Below are positions 9,047-17,358 of a DNA stretch of 64,000 bases, piece after piece. The first letter of the stretch is position 1, and the number at the start of each line of letters is the position of its first letter. The notes beneath the pieces were generated by a model. That model saw only the letters and a program-made list of their open reading frames with translations. It was not told the origin of the DNA and ran no database searches. Source of the stretch: Lutimonas saemankumensis (GTDB lineage: Bacteria > Bacteroidota > Bacteroidia > Flavobacteriales > Flavobacteriaceae); the NCBI RefSeq assembly GCF_020171465.1, contig NZ_JAIUZR010000003.1:310001-374000 (forward strand). Direction: 5' to 3'. Both the position numbers and the translations under genes were made by a program.

Positions 9047-10003
9047 ATGAAAAGAATTCATTACTGTTATTTTCTCCTTGGTTTCATGATTTTTAGCTGT
9101 ACTTCTGCTAAAAAGAATGCAAACCCGATGCTCCTTCAGGGGGAAGGGTTTGTTGAGGTTAAGGGAGGAAAAATCTGGTATGGAATCATGGGAGAAGGAG
9201 ATAATGTCCCCTTATTGTGTTTACATGGCGGGCCGGGCGGAACGAGCAAGATCTACTATAAATTGTCTGAAATTGCAAAAGAACGACCCGTAATCATGTT
9301 TGACCAATTGGGAACAGGGCGTTCGGGCTATCATCAGGATACAACCTTGCTAAAACCTGAACTTTTTGTGGAACAGGTCAAGGCGATCAAAGATGAACTT
9401 AATTTGAATGAATTCTTCCTGGTGGGCAGTTCATGGGGAGCTGCTTTAGCTCTTGAATATTACACGACCTATCCGGAGGGTATAAAAGGAATTGTGTTTA
9501 ACAGCCCTTATTTTAGTACATCGATCTGGACCGATGATGCTGCCAAGCTTGTGGCGCAACTTCCTGATTCGATCCAATCCGCAATTCATTTGGCAGAAAG
9601 AGATAGTGTTTTTGATACGGAATCCTATATTGCTGCCAATTCTTATTTTGCAAGTAAACATGGAAAAAGAAAAGTACCTGTAAAGCATCCTTATGACACA
9701 GTACCTTCAAACAGGAATAATTTTATTTACAACTATATGTGGGGGCCCAGTGAATTCACGGCAACAGGCACACTCAGAAATTTTGATAATCACCAAAGCC
9801 TCAAAAAGATCACAGTACCTACATTGATGACAACCGGGGAATATGATGAAGCCCGGCCTGAAACGGTAATGAATTTTGCTGAAATGGTTCCCAACGCCAA
9901 ATTTGTTTTAATACCCGAGTCAGGCCATTCGACGCTTAATGATAATGGCCCTGCAGTTCTTGCAGCAATTCAGCAATTCATAAAGACTATAGAAAAAAAA
10001 TGA
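9047..10003 (+). CDS. S33 family alpha/beta hydrolase (proline iminopeptidase-like) lipoprotein
   Basis: Probable prolyl aminopeptidase or related S33 hydrolase removing N-terminal residues from small peptides. The oxyanion motif HGGPGG, the MFDQLGTGRSG strand, the nucleophile elbow GSSWGA, the acid segment TTGEYDEA and the terminal His in ESGHST are all present in order. The N-terminus carries a lipobox-like FMIFSC, so it acts in the periplasm or at the outer membrane rather than in the cytosol as most PIPs do. The last 4 nt overlap the start of the GyrI-like gene (ATGA), indicating a two-gene unit. Confidence 0.85.
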   Translation: MKRIHYCYFLLGFMIFSCTSAKKNANPMLLQGEGFVEVKGGKIWYGIMGEGDNVPLLCLHGGPGGTSKIYYKLSEIAKERPVIMFDQLGTGRSGYHQDTTLLKPELFVEQVKAIKDELNLNEFFLVGSSWGAALALEYYTTYPEGIKGIVFNSPYFSTSIWTDDAAKLVAQLPDSIQSAIHLAERDSVFDTESYIAANSYFASKHGKRKVPVKHPYDTVPSNRNNFIYNYMWGPSEFTATGTLRNFDNHQSLKKITVPTLMTTGEYDEARPETVMNFAEMVPNAKFVLIPESGHSTLNDNGPAVLAAIQQFIKTIEKK

Positions 10004-10485
10004 ATCCAAGAATAGAAAAACTAGAGACGAAAAGGTTAATTGGTGCAAATTTGAAGATGAGTCTCATTGCCAATAAGACCGGACAGCTTTGGGGCCAGTT
10101 TGGGCCAAGGATTAAGGAAATTCAAAATAGAGTTTCTGAAGATAAGCTCTCTATGCAGATCTATCCTCCTTTCTATTATGACCAATTCAATCCAGCCCGG
10201 GAGTTTGAAAAATGGGCAGCAGTGGAGGTAAAGGATCTTGAAGTTGTTCCCACAGGATTGAAATCATTTATTCTTGAGGAAGGACTTTACGCTGTTTTTG
10301 ATTATAAGGGTTCAAGTTCTGATCATTCCGTTTTTGAATATATTTTCTCAAAATGGATTCCCAGCTCAGGTTATGTGGTTGATGACAGGCCTCATTTTGA
10401 AGTATTGGGGTTGAACTATAAAAATAACGATCCGGAATCGGAGGAAGAAATCTGGATACCAATAAAAGAAAAAAAACCGAAATAG
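10000..10485 (+). CDS. GyrI-like / AraC effector-binding domain protein
   Basis: A stand-alone small-molecule-binding domain of the SOUL-GyrI superfamily. Family traits visible in the 161 residues are the opening EKLETKRLIGANLKMSL, a central WGQFGPRI, YPPFYYD, the conserved AAVEVKD strand, VPTGLKSFILEEGLYAVF and the acidic ending with W (EEEIWIPI). Such proteins bind drugs or metabolites, and some (SOUL-GyrI hydrolases) have esterase activity on toxic cyclopropanoids. No signal peptide, so cytoplasmic. It is translationally coupled to the S33 hydrolase by an ATGA overlap. Confidence 0.8.
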   Translation: MNPRIEKLETKRLIGANLKMSLIANKTGQLWGQFGPRIKEIQNRVSEDKLSMQIYPPFYYDQFNPAREFEKWAAVEVKDLEVVPTGLKSFILEEGLYAVFDYKGSSSDHSVFEYIFSKWIPSSGYVVDDRPHFEVLGLNYKNNDPESEEEIWIPIKEKKPK

Positions 10486-10593
10486 GCCAAAACTATAATC
10501 CCCGCTATCAGCCTTAAAAGTTTTTTTAATCAACTTAAACGTAATAAAATTCAATTACGAAAGATCTTCACTGTTATATTTTTCCTTTCAATT

Positions 10594-10642
10594 TAATGCC
10601 ATTGCAACATAGCATAACTATTCTCGTCTTCTAGGGGCATTA
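10594..10642 (+). repeat. 7-bp inverted repeat in intergenic leader
   Basis: TAATGCC at 10594-10600 and GGCATTA at 10636-10642 face each other across 35 nt in the 197-nt gap before the serine hydrolase. The rest of that gap shows no gene and no convincing promoter. The repeat is short enough to be chance. Confidence 0.2.
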
Positions 10643-10682
10643 TTTTAATCACTAAATTTTTAACCTTATTATTCCAAATTTT

Positions 10683-12218
10683 ATGACAACAATATTTTCG
10701 ATATCAAAAATCGTGATTTATCTGACTTTTGTTCTAATGTCTTTTACAATGCCTCAAAAGGCTTATGATTTTGAATGGCCGCAACATAGGTCGGTGAAGG
10801 TATTTAAAGAACTCATTAAAGTTTATGACGAGTACGATTTAGAAAAACTTGAAGGATTTGTACGTAAATACTATCCAGAAGAAAGTGTTCAGAAAAAGAT
10901 AAAACACTGGGCCAAGGTTTACTCTGAGTTCGGTGCGCTGGAACCTTTTAAAGTAGCCGATAAAAATTTGATTGAAGATTCTCCGGGAATATGGTTTCGG
11001 GGAAAAGATTCAAAGAACTGGGTTCAACTTATCATTGTAATGAATGATTCCATAGATCAGATCACTCTGAATCCGGTAGTAAGAGGAATTCGTCCGGTGG
11101 GCCCTCTTCCTCCATATTCCCCAATGCCGGTAGAAAAATTGAACCAATATTTAAAGGAATATATGGATGCTATTGTTCAAAAAGATCTGTTCTCCGGCAA
11201 TGTATTGGTGGCACAAGGAAATGAGATACTGTTTCAGGGGGCTTATGGATTGAGAGATAAAACCCTGAACCAAAGAAATGATCTTGAAACTTCTTTTGGG
11301 ATTGCGTCAACCACCAAAACCTTTACGGCAATCGCCATTGCGCAACTGGCTGAAACTGGAAAGCTAAAATTTTCGGACCCCATAAGTAAATTTATTCCTT
11401 CATATCCTAAGGATATTGCAGATCAGGTAACGATTCATCATTTACTTACCCATACTTCAGGTATCGAATTTGATGATTATGAACCTTTTAATGAGGCTAC
11501 AAAAAAAGCAAAAAGTTTTAACGAACTTATCAATGTCCAATTGGAATTTATGGATCATATGAACGAAGGGAGACGGTCTAATTTTAAGGTATTAAATGAG
11601 TATGACTACACTAATGACGGATTCGATCTGTTAGGTGCGGTGATCGAAAAGGTTTCCGGACTTTCATATGCCCGATATATTGAAAAATACATCTTTGAAC
11701 CGGCAGGCATGGTTAACTCATTTGCCGATATAGATCTCATCAATAAAAGTGCTAACAAGGCAAAAGGATATAGCTATTATGATGAGGATCACAACTTTCG
11801 GTTAGGGAAAAGATTTGAGGCTGACCCTGCGAGATATTCAATGGTAGGAGGTGCAGGAGGTATTCATTCCAGTGTTTCGGATCTTTACAGGTACTTTAAA
11901 TCTATAAACGAGGAAGTACTCATTAACGGCAAAACCAAAGAATTAATGTTTTCAGTTCACGCAACGCCATATTCAAGTGAGGACCTCGATACGGATTCTC
12001 AATATGGCTATGGTTTTGCCATAAACCGCAGTGGAAAGGCGAATACAATTGGACATGATGGTGTTGACCTGGGTATAGGAAGTCGATTTGCCTATTATCC
12101 TGAACAGGACATTTATGTCATTGTATTGAGTAACTACGGGTCAATGGCCGGAAGCAATGTGGCAAATCACATTAAAGACTTGATCGAGCCTAATTTTATA
12201 CCCGTTGAGACCAATTGA
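10683..12218 (+). CDS. serine hydrolase, beta-lactamase class C / S12 family
   Basis: Penicillin-binding-protein-like serine hydrolase (S12 esterase/D-aminopeptidase/beta-lactamase C superfamily), exported by an N-terminal hydrophobic segment. Catalytic motifs: SxxK as Ser209-Thr-Thr-Lys212, YxN as Tyr309-Thr-Asn311 and the third motif HxG as His458-Asp-Gly. Before the catalytic domain lie about 150 residues (KVFKELIKVYDEYDLEKL) that form an additional N-terminal module common in Bacteroidota S12 proteins. True beta-lactamase activity is unlikely; esterase or peptidase action is more usual. Downstream of its stop the same frame continues as a VOC remnant. Confidence 0.85.
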   Translation: MTTIFSISKIVIYLTFVLMSFTMPQKAYDFEWPQHRSVKVFKELIKVYDEYDLEKLEGFVRKYYPEESVQKKIKHWAKVYSEFGALEPFKVADKNLIEDSPGIWFRGKDSKNWVQLIIVMNDSIDQITLNPVVRGIRPVGPLPPYSPMPVEKLNQYLKEYMDAIVQKDLFSGNVLVAQGNEILFQGAYGLRDKTLNQRNDLETSFGIASTTKTFTAIAIAQLAETGKLKFSDPISKFIPSYPKDIADQVTIHHLLTHTSGIEFDDYEPFNEATKKAKSFNELINVQLEFMDHMNEGRRSNFKVLNEYDYTNDGFDLLGAVIEKVSGLSYARYIEKYIFEPAGMVNSFADIDLINKSANKAKGYSYYDEDHNFRLGKRFEADPARYSMVGGAGGIHSSVSDLYRYFKSINEEVLINGKTKELMFSVHATPYSSEDLDTDSQYGYGFAINRSGKANTIGHDGVDLGIGSRFAYYPEQDIYVIVLSNYGSMAGSNVANHIKDLIEPNFIPVETN

Positions 12219-12398
12219 GAACGTATCATTTATCAAGATGTGGATGGGTATTTAACGCTTTTGGCATCAAAAGGTATGGATCATTATAGTTTGGGTGGAG
12301 CAAAGAAAAATTTCATTCAGAAAAGACCCGATGGGGTAAGACAGACTTTTATTCAGGACCCTTATGGTTACAGGATTGAAATTAATGATGCAAATTAG
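12219..12398 (+). pseudogene. remnant of a VOC (glyoxalase-type) protein, C-terminal piece
   Basis: Directly after the serine hydrolase stop codon, in the same frame, 59 codons stay open to a stop at 12396-12398. The end of the translation, with RPDGVRQTFIQDPYGYRIEI, is the characteristic last strand of vicinal-oxygen-chelate proteins, which carries a metal-binding Glu. No start codon with the N-terminal half is present, so this is a 5'-truncated remnant. Confidence 0.7.
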
Positions 12399-12442
12399 CT
12401 AACTTTAAACATTCAATTTTTAAACCATAAACTATATACCTC

Positions 12443-12665
12443 ATGCCATTTATTAAATCAATAGGGGATCAGGACAAAGTAATTCATGCCTTTGCAAAAT
12501 TCAACACCGGAATCGAAAGACCTTTAATTGACCTGCACCTGGAGTTTTATGAATCGCTTTGTAGAAGGAATTGGCTTAACTGTGGTACCGGAGCAATTTG
12601 CTAAGGAAGGTGAATTGTTAAAAGGCGGATACGATGGAATATTCAAAATGTTTGATTTAAAATAA
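12443..12665 (+). pseudogene. remnant of a carboxymuconolactone decarboxylase/AhpD-like protein with internal deletion
   Basis: The segment from ATG 12443 reads MPFIKSIGDQDKVIHAFAKF and then FNTGIERPLIDLHLE, the N-terminal pattern of peroxidase-related AhpD/CMD proteins. Around 12548 the frame changes, and from about 12549 to the stop at 12663-12665 it reads NRFVEGIGLTVVPEQFAKEG and ends KGGYDGIFKMFDLK, the usual C-terminus of the same family. The central part with the Cys/His redox motif is missing, so the gene has suffered an internal deletion and frameshift and should be non-functional. Its stop overlaps the next start by 1 nt. Confidence 0.7.
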
Positions 12666-13357
12666 TGATTAAAAAAATATCTATGCAGAAACAGATTGAC
12701 AAACTCAAAAGGAAACAGAAGATTCAGAACATTTTTATTCTGGCGTTACTTATTGCAGTGGTTGTAATGTACACAAATCAGAATAAAAATGCAGATGAAA
12801 TGCAAGATATCATTCATGCCAGAGGTATCGTTATTCATGATAATGAAGGTAATTCAAGAATGGCCATAGGATTTCCTGTTGATAACAGTGGCAGAAAAAG
12901 GAATGATACTTTATCAGGTTTGGTTTTTATGGATGAAAATGGAATGGATCGAATACATTTGGGCCGCCACGGAAAGCTCTTTTTGGGAGGGAAATATTAT
13001 GGAAGAAGTAATAATGAAGGATGGTCCTTATTCTTTAATGACAGTAAGGGGGAAGAAAGGTCAGGATATGGATTTAGCGATAGTGATAACAGTATTGGAC
13101 TTGGAATGGACTATGGAGGAGAGCATGGTGGAGAGGCCATTTATCTTTATGCGGCTCCAAACATTGCCTTTATGACGATCAATGCCGATCTGCAGGAGAA
13201 AAATGGGATACGAGATAGAATCGTTCTATGGCACGAAACAGATAAGGATCTGAGTATTGCAAAAATTAGCGATTCTCATAAAGACGGGAAAATCATTTTA
13301 AAGGCAGAAAAAGGAATGGAAGGGGTCATTGAAAAATCGAATAGCGAATCCAAGTAA
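12665..13357 (+). CDS. membrane-anchored protein with repeated D-x-x-G-x-x-R units
   Basis: I do not recognise the function. The 230-residue product has a basic, Gln/Lys-rich N-terminus (possible short coiled coil), one transmembrane helix (IFILALLIAVVVMY) and an extracytoplasmic part built from repeats of the type strand-D-x-x-G-x-x-R-strand: VIHDNEGNSRMAIG, VFMDENGMDRIHLG, FFNDSKGEERSGYG. Such units occur in beta-helical or stacked-turn proteins. The ATG at 12665 overlaps the stop of the decayed gene upstream; the in-frame ATG at 12683 is an alternative start. Confidence 0.6.
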   Translation: MIKKISMQKQIDKLKRKQKIQNIFILALLIAVVVMYTNQNKNADEMQDIIHARGIVIHDNEGNSRMAIGFPVDNSGRKRNDTLSGLVFMDENGMDRIHLGRHGKLFLGGKYYGRSNNEGWSLFFNDSKGEERSGYGFSDSDNSIGLGMDYGGEHGGEAIYLYAAPNIAFMTINADLQEKNGIRDRIVLWHETDKDLSIAKISDSHKDGKIILKAEKGMEGVIEKSNSESK

Positions 13358-13406
13358 AATTATACTCAGTTTAGTACCCGATATTAAACATCTTTAACCA
13401 AATTCC

Positions 13407-14579
13407 ATGAAAATCAGAAAATTCAAAGTTCCACAAAATCTTATCTATTTTTTATTCATTATTTATTCTATTCACGATTTCCAGGCCCAGACTCTCGATT
13501 TGAAATGGAAGGTGGAGACTTCAGGAAAAATACTTGCAGGCCCTGTTGCAAACGATGAATTAACCTTTGTTGGGAATGAAAAAGGTACATTTATGGCAAT
13601 CCAACTTGATAACGGAGCTATCGCCTGGAAATTTGAAACAAAGGGGAATATCCAAGCGGCAGCGTTACTTTATGATAATTTGGTTTTTTTTGAGTCAGCC
13701 AATGTCTTTTATGCTCTCAAACAGAAAACCGGCAAAGAAGTTTGGCGTTATCGATTGGATTTTCCTGCTGAGAAATTTAAAGATGCTTCGGGAAATGAGC
13801 ATTTATACAAACTGGACCCTTTTGACGATAAACGATCTTCAGGCTTTTTGTATCACGGCATAATCTATATTGGGTGCTCTAATGGAAAGGTAATTGGTTT
13901 GAATTCCAAAACCGGGAATTTAGAATTCTCAATTTCAGCCAAGGATGACTCACCAATTCGATCAAGCCCGTTGGTATTGGATGATCAAATTTATTTTGGA
14001 GACTGGAACGGAGTAGTTTACTGTTATGATCTAAAGGGGAAAAAGTTCGTTTGGACAAAGAATACATATCGCGAAAAACCCTATGCTACCTTTGGTGGTA
14101 TTGCGACGGAATTTAAACCCTACAAGGGAAAACTTTTTTTTGGAGCCAGAAACCCCGCCCTTAATGTGTTGAGCGTATCCGACGGTCAAAAAGTATGGAC
14201 CTATAATGATCCGACCGGAGGCTGGATCATTGGGGATCCTGTACTATTTAACGACACCCTATATATGGGTGGTTCTGACAATTTCTCCATGCTTGCATTC
14301 AATCCTGATGATGGAAAAATCATTTGGAAAACCAAGAGAGCAAAAAATATTTATGGAAAGGCTGTAGTAACTGAAGATTTTGTGATCTATGGAGGTGGGA
14401 ATTCTTATGATCCAAAGGATACAGGTGAACTCGTCATACTAAAGCGCTCCAACGGGGAACTTGTTACTCATTTTGAAACTTCATCCAGTGTTTTTTCTTC
14501 ACCTGTTTTAACCAAGACTGAAATGGTTATTTTTGGAAGTAATGATGGAGCTATTTACGGCTTGGAGTTGCAGCCCTAA
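13407..14579 (+). CDS. secreted PQQ-like beta-propeller protein
   Basis: Exported protein (signal peptide ending near FQAQ) made of tandem PQQ-like beta-propeller blades. Each blade carries a recognisable G-x-x-x-A-x-(D/N)-x-x-x-G-x-x-x-W pattern, e.g. FMAIQLDNGAIAWKFE, FYALKQKTGKEVWRYR, VIGLNSKTGNLEFS, LAFNPDDGKIIWKT. This fold serves as a scaffold (BamB) or as a quinoprotein core; the catalytic residues of quinoprotein dehydrogenases are not evident, so a binding or structural role is more likely. The next beta-propeller gene starts 34 nt later, suggesting a pair. Confidence 0.8.
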   Translation: MKIRKFKVPQNLIYFLFIIYSIHDFQAQTLDLKWKVETSGKILAGPVANDELTFVGNEKGTFMAIQLDNGAIAWKFETKGNIQAAALLYDNLVFFESANVFYALKQKTGKEVWRYRLDFPAEKFKDASGNEHLYKLDPFDDKRSSGFLYHGIIYIGCSNGKVIGLNSKTGNLEFSISAKDDSPIRSSPLVLDDQIYFGDWNGVVYCYDLKGKKFVWTKNTYREKPYATFGGIATEFKPYKGKLFFGARNPALNVLSVSDGQKVWTYNDPTGGWIIGDPVLFNDTLYMGGSDNFSMLAFNPDDGKIIWKTKRAKNIYGKAVVTEDFVIYGGGNSYDPKDTGELVILKRSNGELVTHFETSSSVFSSPVLTKTEMVIFGSNDGAIYGLELQP

Positions 14580-14613
14580 TTTATCGATAAGACTTTCGAT
14601 TGAAAAATTAACT

Positions 14614-15543
14614 ATGCTAAGATTTAAACTATTTATAACCCTGATCATTTCATCTGGCTTTTTATTTGCCCAAGGTGACATAGAAATTGACCAGTTCCAT
14701 TCTTCTTTAAATCAGTTTTTAAGTGTACGTGATTTTTGTCTTTCGAAAGATGGGAATGAGGCATTTTTCACGATTCAAAGTCCTTTTCAGGAGATTTCTC
14801 AGATAGTTTCCGTGAAAAAAGTCAATGGTGAATGGACGGAACCAGAGTTGCTTCCTTTTTCGGATTCTTATGTGTATATGGAACCATTCTTATCAAAGGA
14901 CGATAAACGCCTGTATTTTGCCTCTGACAGACCCTTGAATGATTCGATTCAGGAAAAGAAAGACTTTGATATCTGGTATGTTGAAAGAAAGAGTCTATTT
15001 GACCATTGGTCTGAGCCCATAAATTTGGGAAAGCCGGTAAATTCAGAATTAAATGAATTTTATCCAACTCTGAGTGATAACAATAACCTATATTTTACAT
15101 TGGAATCACCTGCCGGACTTGGTAAAGACGATATCTATTTTTGTCGCTGGGACAATGGAAACTATGCAAGTCCGGTACTCCTGGATGAAAATATCAATAG
15201 TGATGGTTATGAATTTAATGCTTATATCTCCAGAAACGAAGATTATCTCATTTTTTCAAAATACAATGCAAAAGGGGGGCACGGCAGTGGTGATCTTTAT
15301 ATATCGAAAAAGGATGGTAATGGAAAGTGGGAAAAGGCTGAGAATATAGGATTACCTATCAATACGAAATATATGGAATACTGCCCCTTTTATGATGATA
15401 AGCGTGGGATATTGTATTTTACCAGCAAAAGAAATGATATAATCCCGCAAGAATTTCAAAGCGTTTCGGAGTTTCAAAAATATGTAATTGAAACCAACAA
15501 TGGCCTAAGCAAAATTTATATGACGAAATTAAAAATTGATTAG
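14614..15543 (+). CDS. secreted PD40/TolB-like beta-propeller protein
   Basis: A 309-residue secreted protein (signal ending SGFLFAQ) containing WD40-like PD40 repeats: LSKDGNEAFFTIQ, FLSKDDKRLYFASDRP, LSDNNNLYFTLES, ISRNEDYLIFSKY, each with the LYF...SxR-type ending. Such proteins resemble the TolB and OmpA-linked propellers of Bacteroidota and probably bind peptides or envelope partners. ATG 14614 is chosen over the upstream in-frame start at 14533, which would overlap the previous gene and bury the signal peptide. It is clearly paralogous to the lipoprotein at 27.6 kb. Confidence 0.8.
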   Translation: MLRFKLFITLIISSGFLFAQGDIEIDQFHSSLNQFLSVRDFCLSKDGNEAFFTIQSPFQEISQIVSVKKVNGEWTEPELLPFSDSYVYMEPFLSKDDKRLYFASDRPLNDSIQEKKDFDIWYVERKSLFDHWSEPINLGKPVNSELNEFYPTLSDNNNLYFTLESPAGLGKDDIYFCRWDNGNYASPVLLDENINSDGYEFNAYISRNEDYLIFSKYNAKGGHGSGDLYISKKDGNGKWEKAENIGLPINTKYMEYCPFYDDKRGILYFTSKRNDIIPQEFQSVSEFQKYVIETNNGLSKIYMTKLKID

Positions 15544-15606
15544 AAGGATTGGATTTCAATTATATTTTAATTGTTGAATATGGAATTATAATTAAAAATA
15601 AACCCG

Positions 15607-16656
15607 ATGAAATTAAAGTTTAAAAAACAAATTGTTTCAATGCTGGCTATTATCACGCTAATAATAGCAGCTGGATGGCTGGGTTTTACTTTTTTCCCGG
15701 AGAAAATGGTTCCGTATATAATCAATTGGCAAATAGATCGATTGGGGCAGACTCCTGAATTTTTGGAAGACAATGAAAGCATTACCGTTTTTACCGTTGG
15801 TACCGGTTCCCCAATGCCAGGAGAGCGAGTTCAAACCGGAATAGCTGTGCTGCTTAACGGACATTTTTTTATGTTTGATGTTGGAGCAGGAGTGGTGCAA
15901 AAGGCCGAAAATATTGGACTACCGCTTAATCAACTCGATGGTGTTTTTATTACACACTGGCATTCCGATCATTTTATGGACCTACCTAATTTGATCAACA
16001 GGTCCTGGGTATTGGGCCGGGAAATTGATCTCAATGTCTACGGTCCTCAGGGGCTTGATACCATTATGAATGCTATAGATCAGTTCTTGCATATTGAAAA
16101 TCAATATAGAGTTGATCATCATGGAGAAGAGATCATGGATATTTCAAAGGCAAAAGCCAATACCAATGAATTTAATATTTCACAAGGGGAGAAGGCAATA
16201 GTTTATAATAAGGATGGAATTACCATAACAGCGTTTGACGTTGATCATGATCCGATTGAGCCCGCCGTAGGTTATGTGATAGAATATCGGGATAAAAAAA
16301 TTGTCATAAGTGGTGACACCAAAAAAAATGATTTGCTTTTAGAAATGGCTAAGGATGCCGATTTATTGCTCCATGATGTAATGCTGATGTCACTATTGGG
16401 AAAACAGGCAACAATACTTAAAGAAAGGGGGATGATTCGAAATTCGATCATTGTAAATGATATTCAAAACTACCATACCAGCCCTTCTGAGGTAGCAGAA
16501 CTGGCTAACAGGGCGAATGTTAAAAAACTCGTTCTTTATCACTTTGTACCTGCTCCGGATTTCAGGATCATCAAAAATCTTTACAAAAGGGAATTAAAAG
16601 GGTATGATGGCCCAATACACTTTGCCAATGACGGTGACATGTTTGTTATAAAATAG
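15607..16656 (+). CDS. membrane-anchored MBL-fold hydrolase (RNase Z/arylsulfatase-like)
   Basis: Metallo-beta-lactamase-fold hydrolase with an N-terminal signal anchor (MLAIITLIIAAGWLGFTFF). The zinc motif HxHxDH is His117, His119, Asp121, His122 (THWHSDH); GTGSPMPGERVQTG, the FDVGAG strand, SGDTKKND and the C-terminal LVLYHFVPAP supply the rest of the metal site. The overall order resembles the RNase Z/ elaC branch, but the anchor and periplasmic placement point to a small-molecule ester, lactone or aryl-sulfate substrate instead of tRNA. It precedes the gluconate-dehydrogenase-like pair by 131 nt. Confidence 0.85.
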   Translation: MKLKFKKQIVSMLAIITLIIAAGWLGFTFFPEKMVPYIINWQIDRLGQTPEFLEDNESITVFTVGTGSPMPGERVQTGIAVLLNGHFFMFDVGAGVVQKAENIGLPLNQLDGVFITHWHSDHFMDLPNLINRSWVLGREIDLNVYGPQGLDTIMNAIDQFLHIENQYRVDHHGEEIMDISKAKANTNEFNISQGEKAIVYNKDGITITAFDVDHDPIEPAVGYVIEYRDKKIVISGDTKKNDLLLEMAKDADLLLHDVMLMSLLGKQATILKERGMIRNSIIVNDIQNYHTSPSEVAELANRANVKKLVLYHFVPAPDFRIIKNLYKRELKGYDGPIHFANDGDMFVIK

Positions 16657-16787
16657 TATTTAAAATTAATATTTGACTGCTCTGATTTCAAGTATAAGGA
16701 TTAGGTTGATAACTGCTAATCTGAAAATTTACTATATTTAGTTGTTCAGGATTTCACATACAGCAGTGAGATACCAGTTATCGTTAT

Positions 16788-17354
16788 ATGAAAAATCAGG
16801 ATCAGTGGTCAAGAAGAAGATTCAGCAAGGCAATAGTCTCTGCTCAGATTTTTATGGCCTCGGGAGCTTTTTCAATTCCAATATCCTGTGATAAAGCCAA
16901 AAATTTGGAGATGATTGCAGGACTTGATGTTTCGGATCAGGAAACTTTAAAGTATGCCATGGATGAAATTATTCCGGCAAGTGAATCCATGCCCTCGGCT
17001 TCAGAGGTTAAAGGGATTCATTATATTTTAAATATTCTTGAAGAACTTCCTGAATTGAAACCTTTATTTGTGGCCTTGATTCATGAAATAGATCTTTTAA
17101 GCCATCATAATTTTCCTTCGTCTGCCAAAGAAGACCGCGTTCGAGTTTTAACCTCTATCGAGGAGAATAAGCCTGAATTATTCGGTGTATTAAAGGACTT
17201 TACATATGAAAGTTATTACACAAATGAAAAGGTTTATAATTTGATTGGATATGAGCCCTATCCAACAGGATCATCCGGTCCTAAAATGGATGCATTTGAT
17301 GAGAATTTACTCAAAAAGGTAAAAGGAATGCCACCAAGGTATACTAATATTTAA
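16788..17354 (+). CDS. Tat-exported gluconate 2-dehydrogenase subunit 3 family protein
   Basis: Small subunit of a GMC-type periplasmic dehydrogenase. The N-terminus has a twin-arginine signal, SRRRFSK, followed by a short hydrophobic stretch and SIPISC, so it may also be lipidated. The mature part (DQETLKYAMDEIIPASE, DRVRVLTSIEE, YYTNEKVYNLIGYEPYP) matches the subunit-3 family, including the Tyr-rich block that contacts the catalytic subunit. The catalytic GMC gene begins 4 nt after its stop. Subunit 3 is thought to carry the folded flavoprotein through the Tat pore; here its partner has no signal of its own. Confidence 0.85.
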   Translation: MKNQDQWSRRRFSKAIVSAQIFMASGAFSIPISCDKAKNLEMIAGLDVSDQETLKYAMDEIIPASESMPSASEVKGIHYILNILEELPELKPLFVALIHEIDLLSHHNFPSSAKEDRVRVLTSIEENKPELFGVLKDFTYESYYTNEKVYNLIGYEPYPTGSSGPKMDAFDENLLKKVKGMPPRYTNI

Positions 17355-17358
17355 TTCT

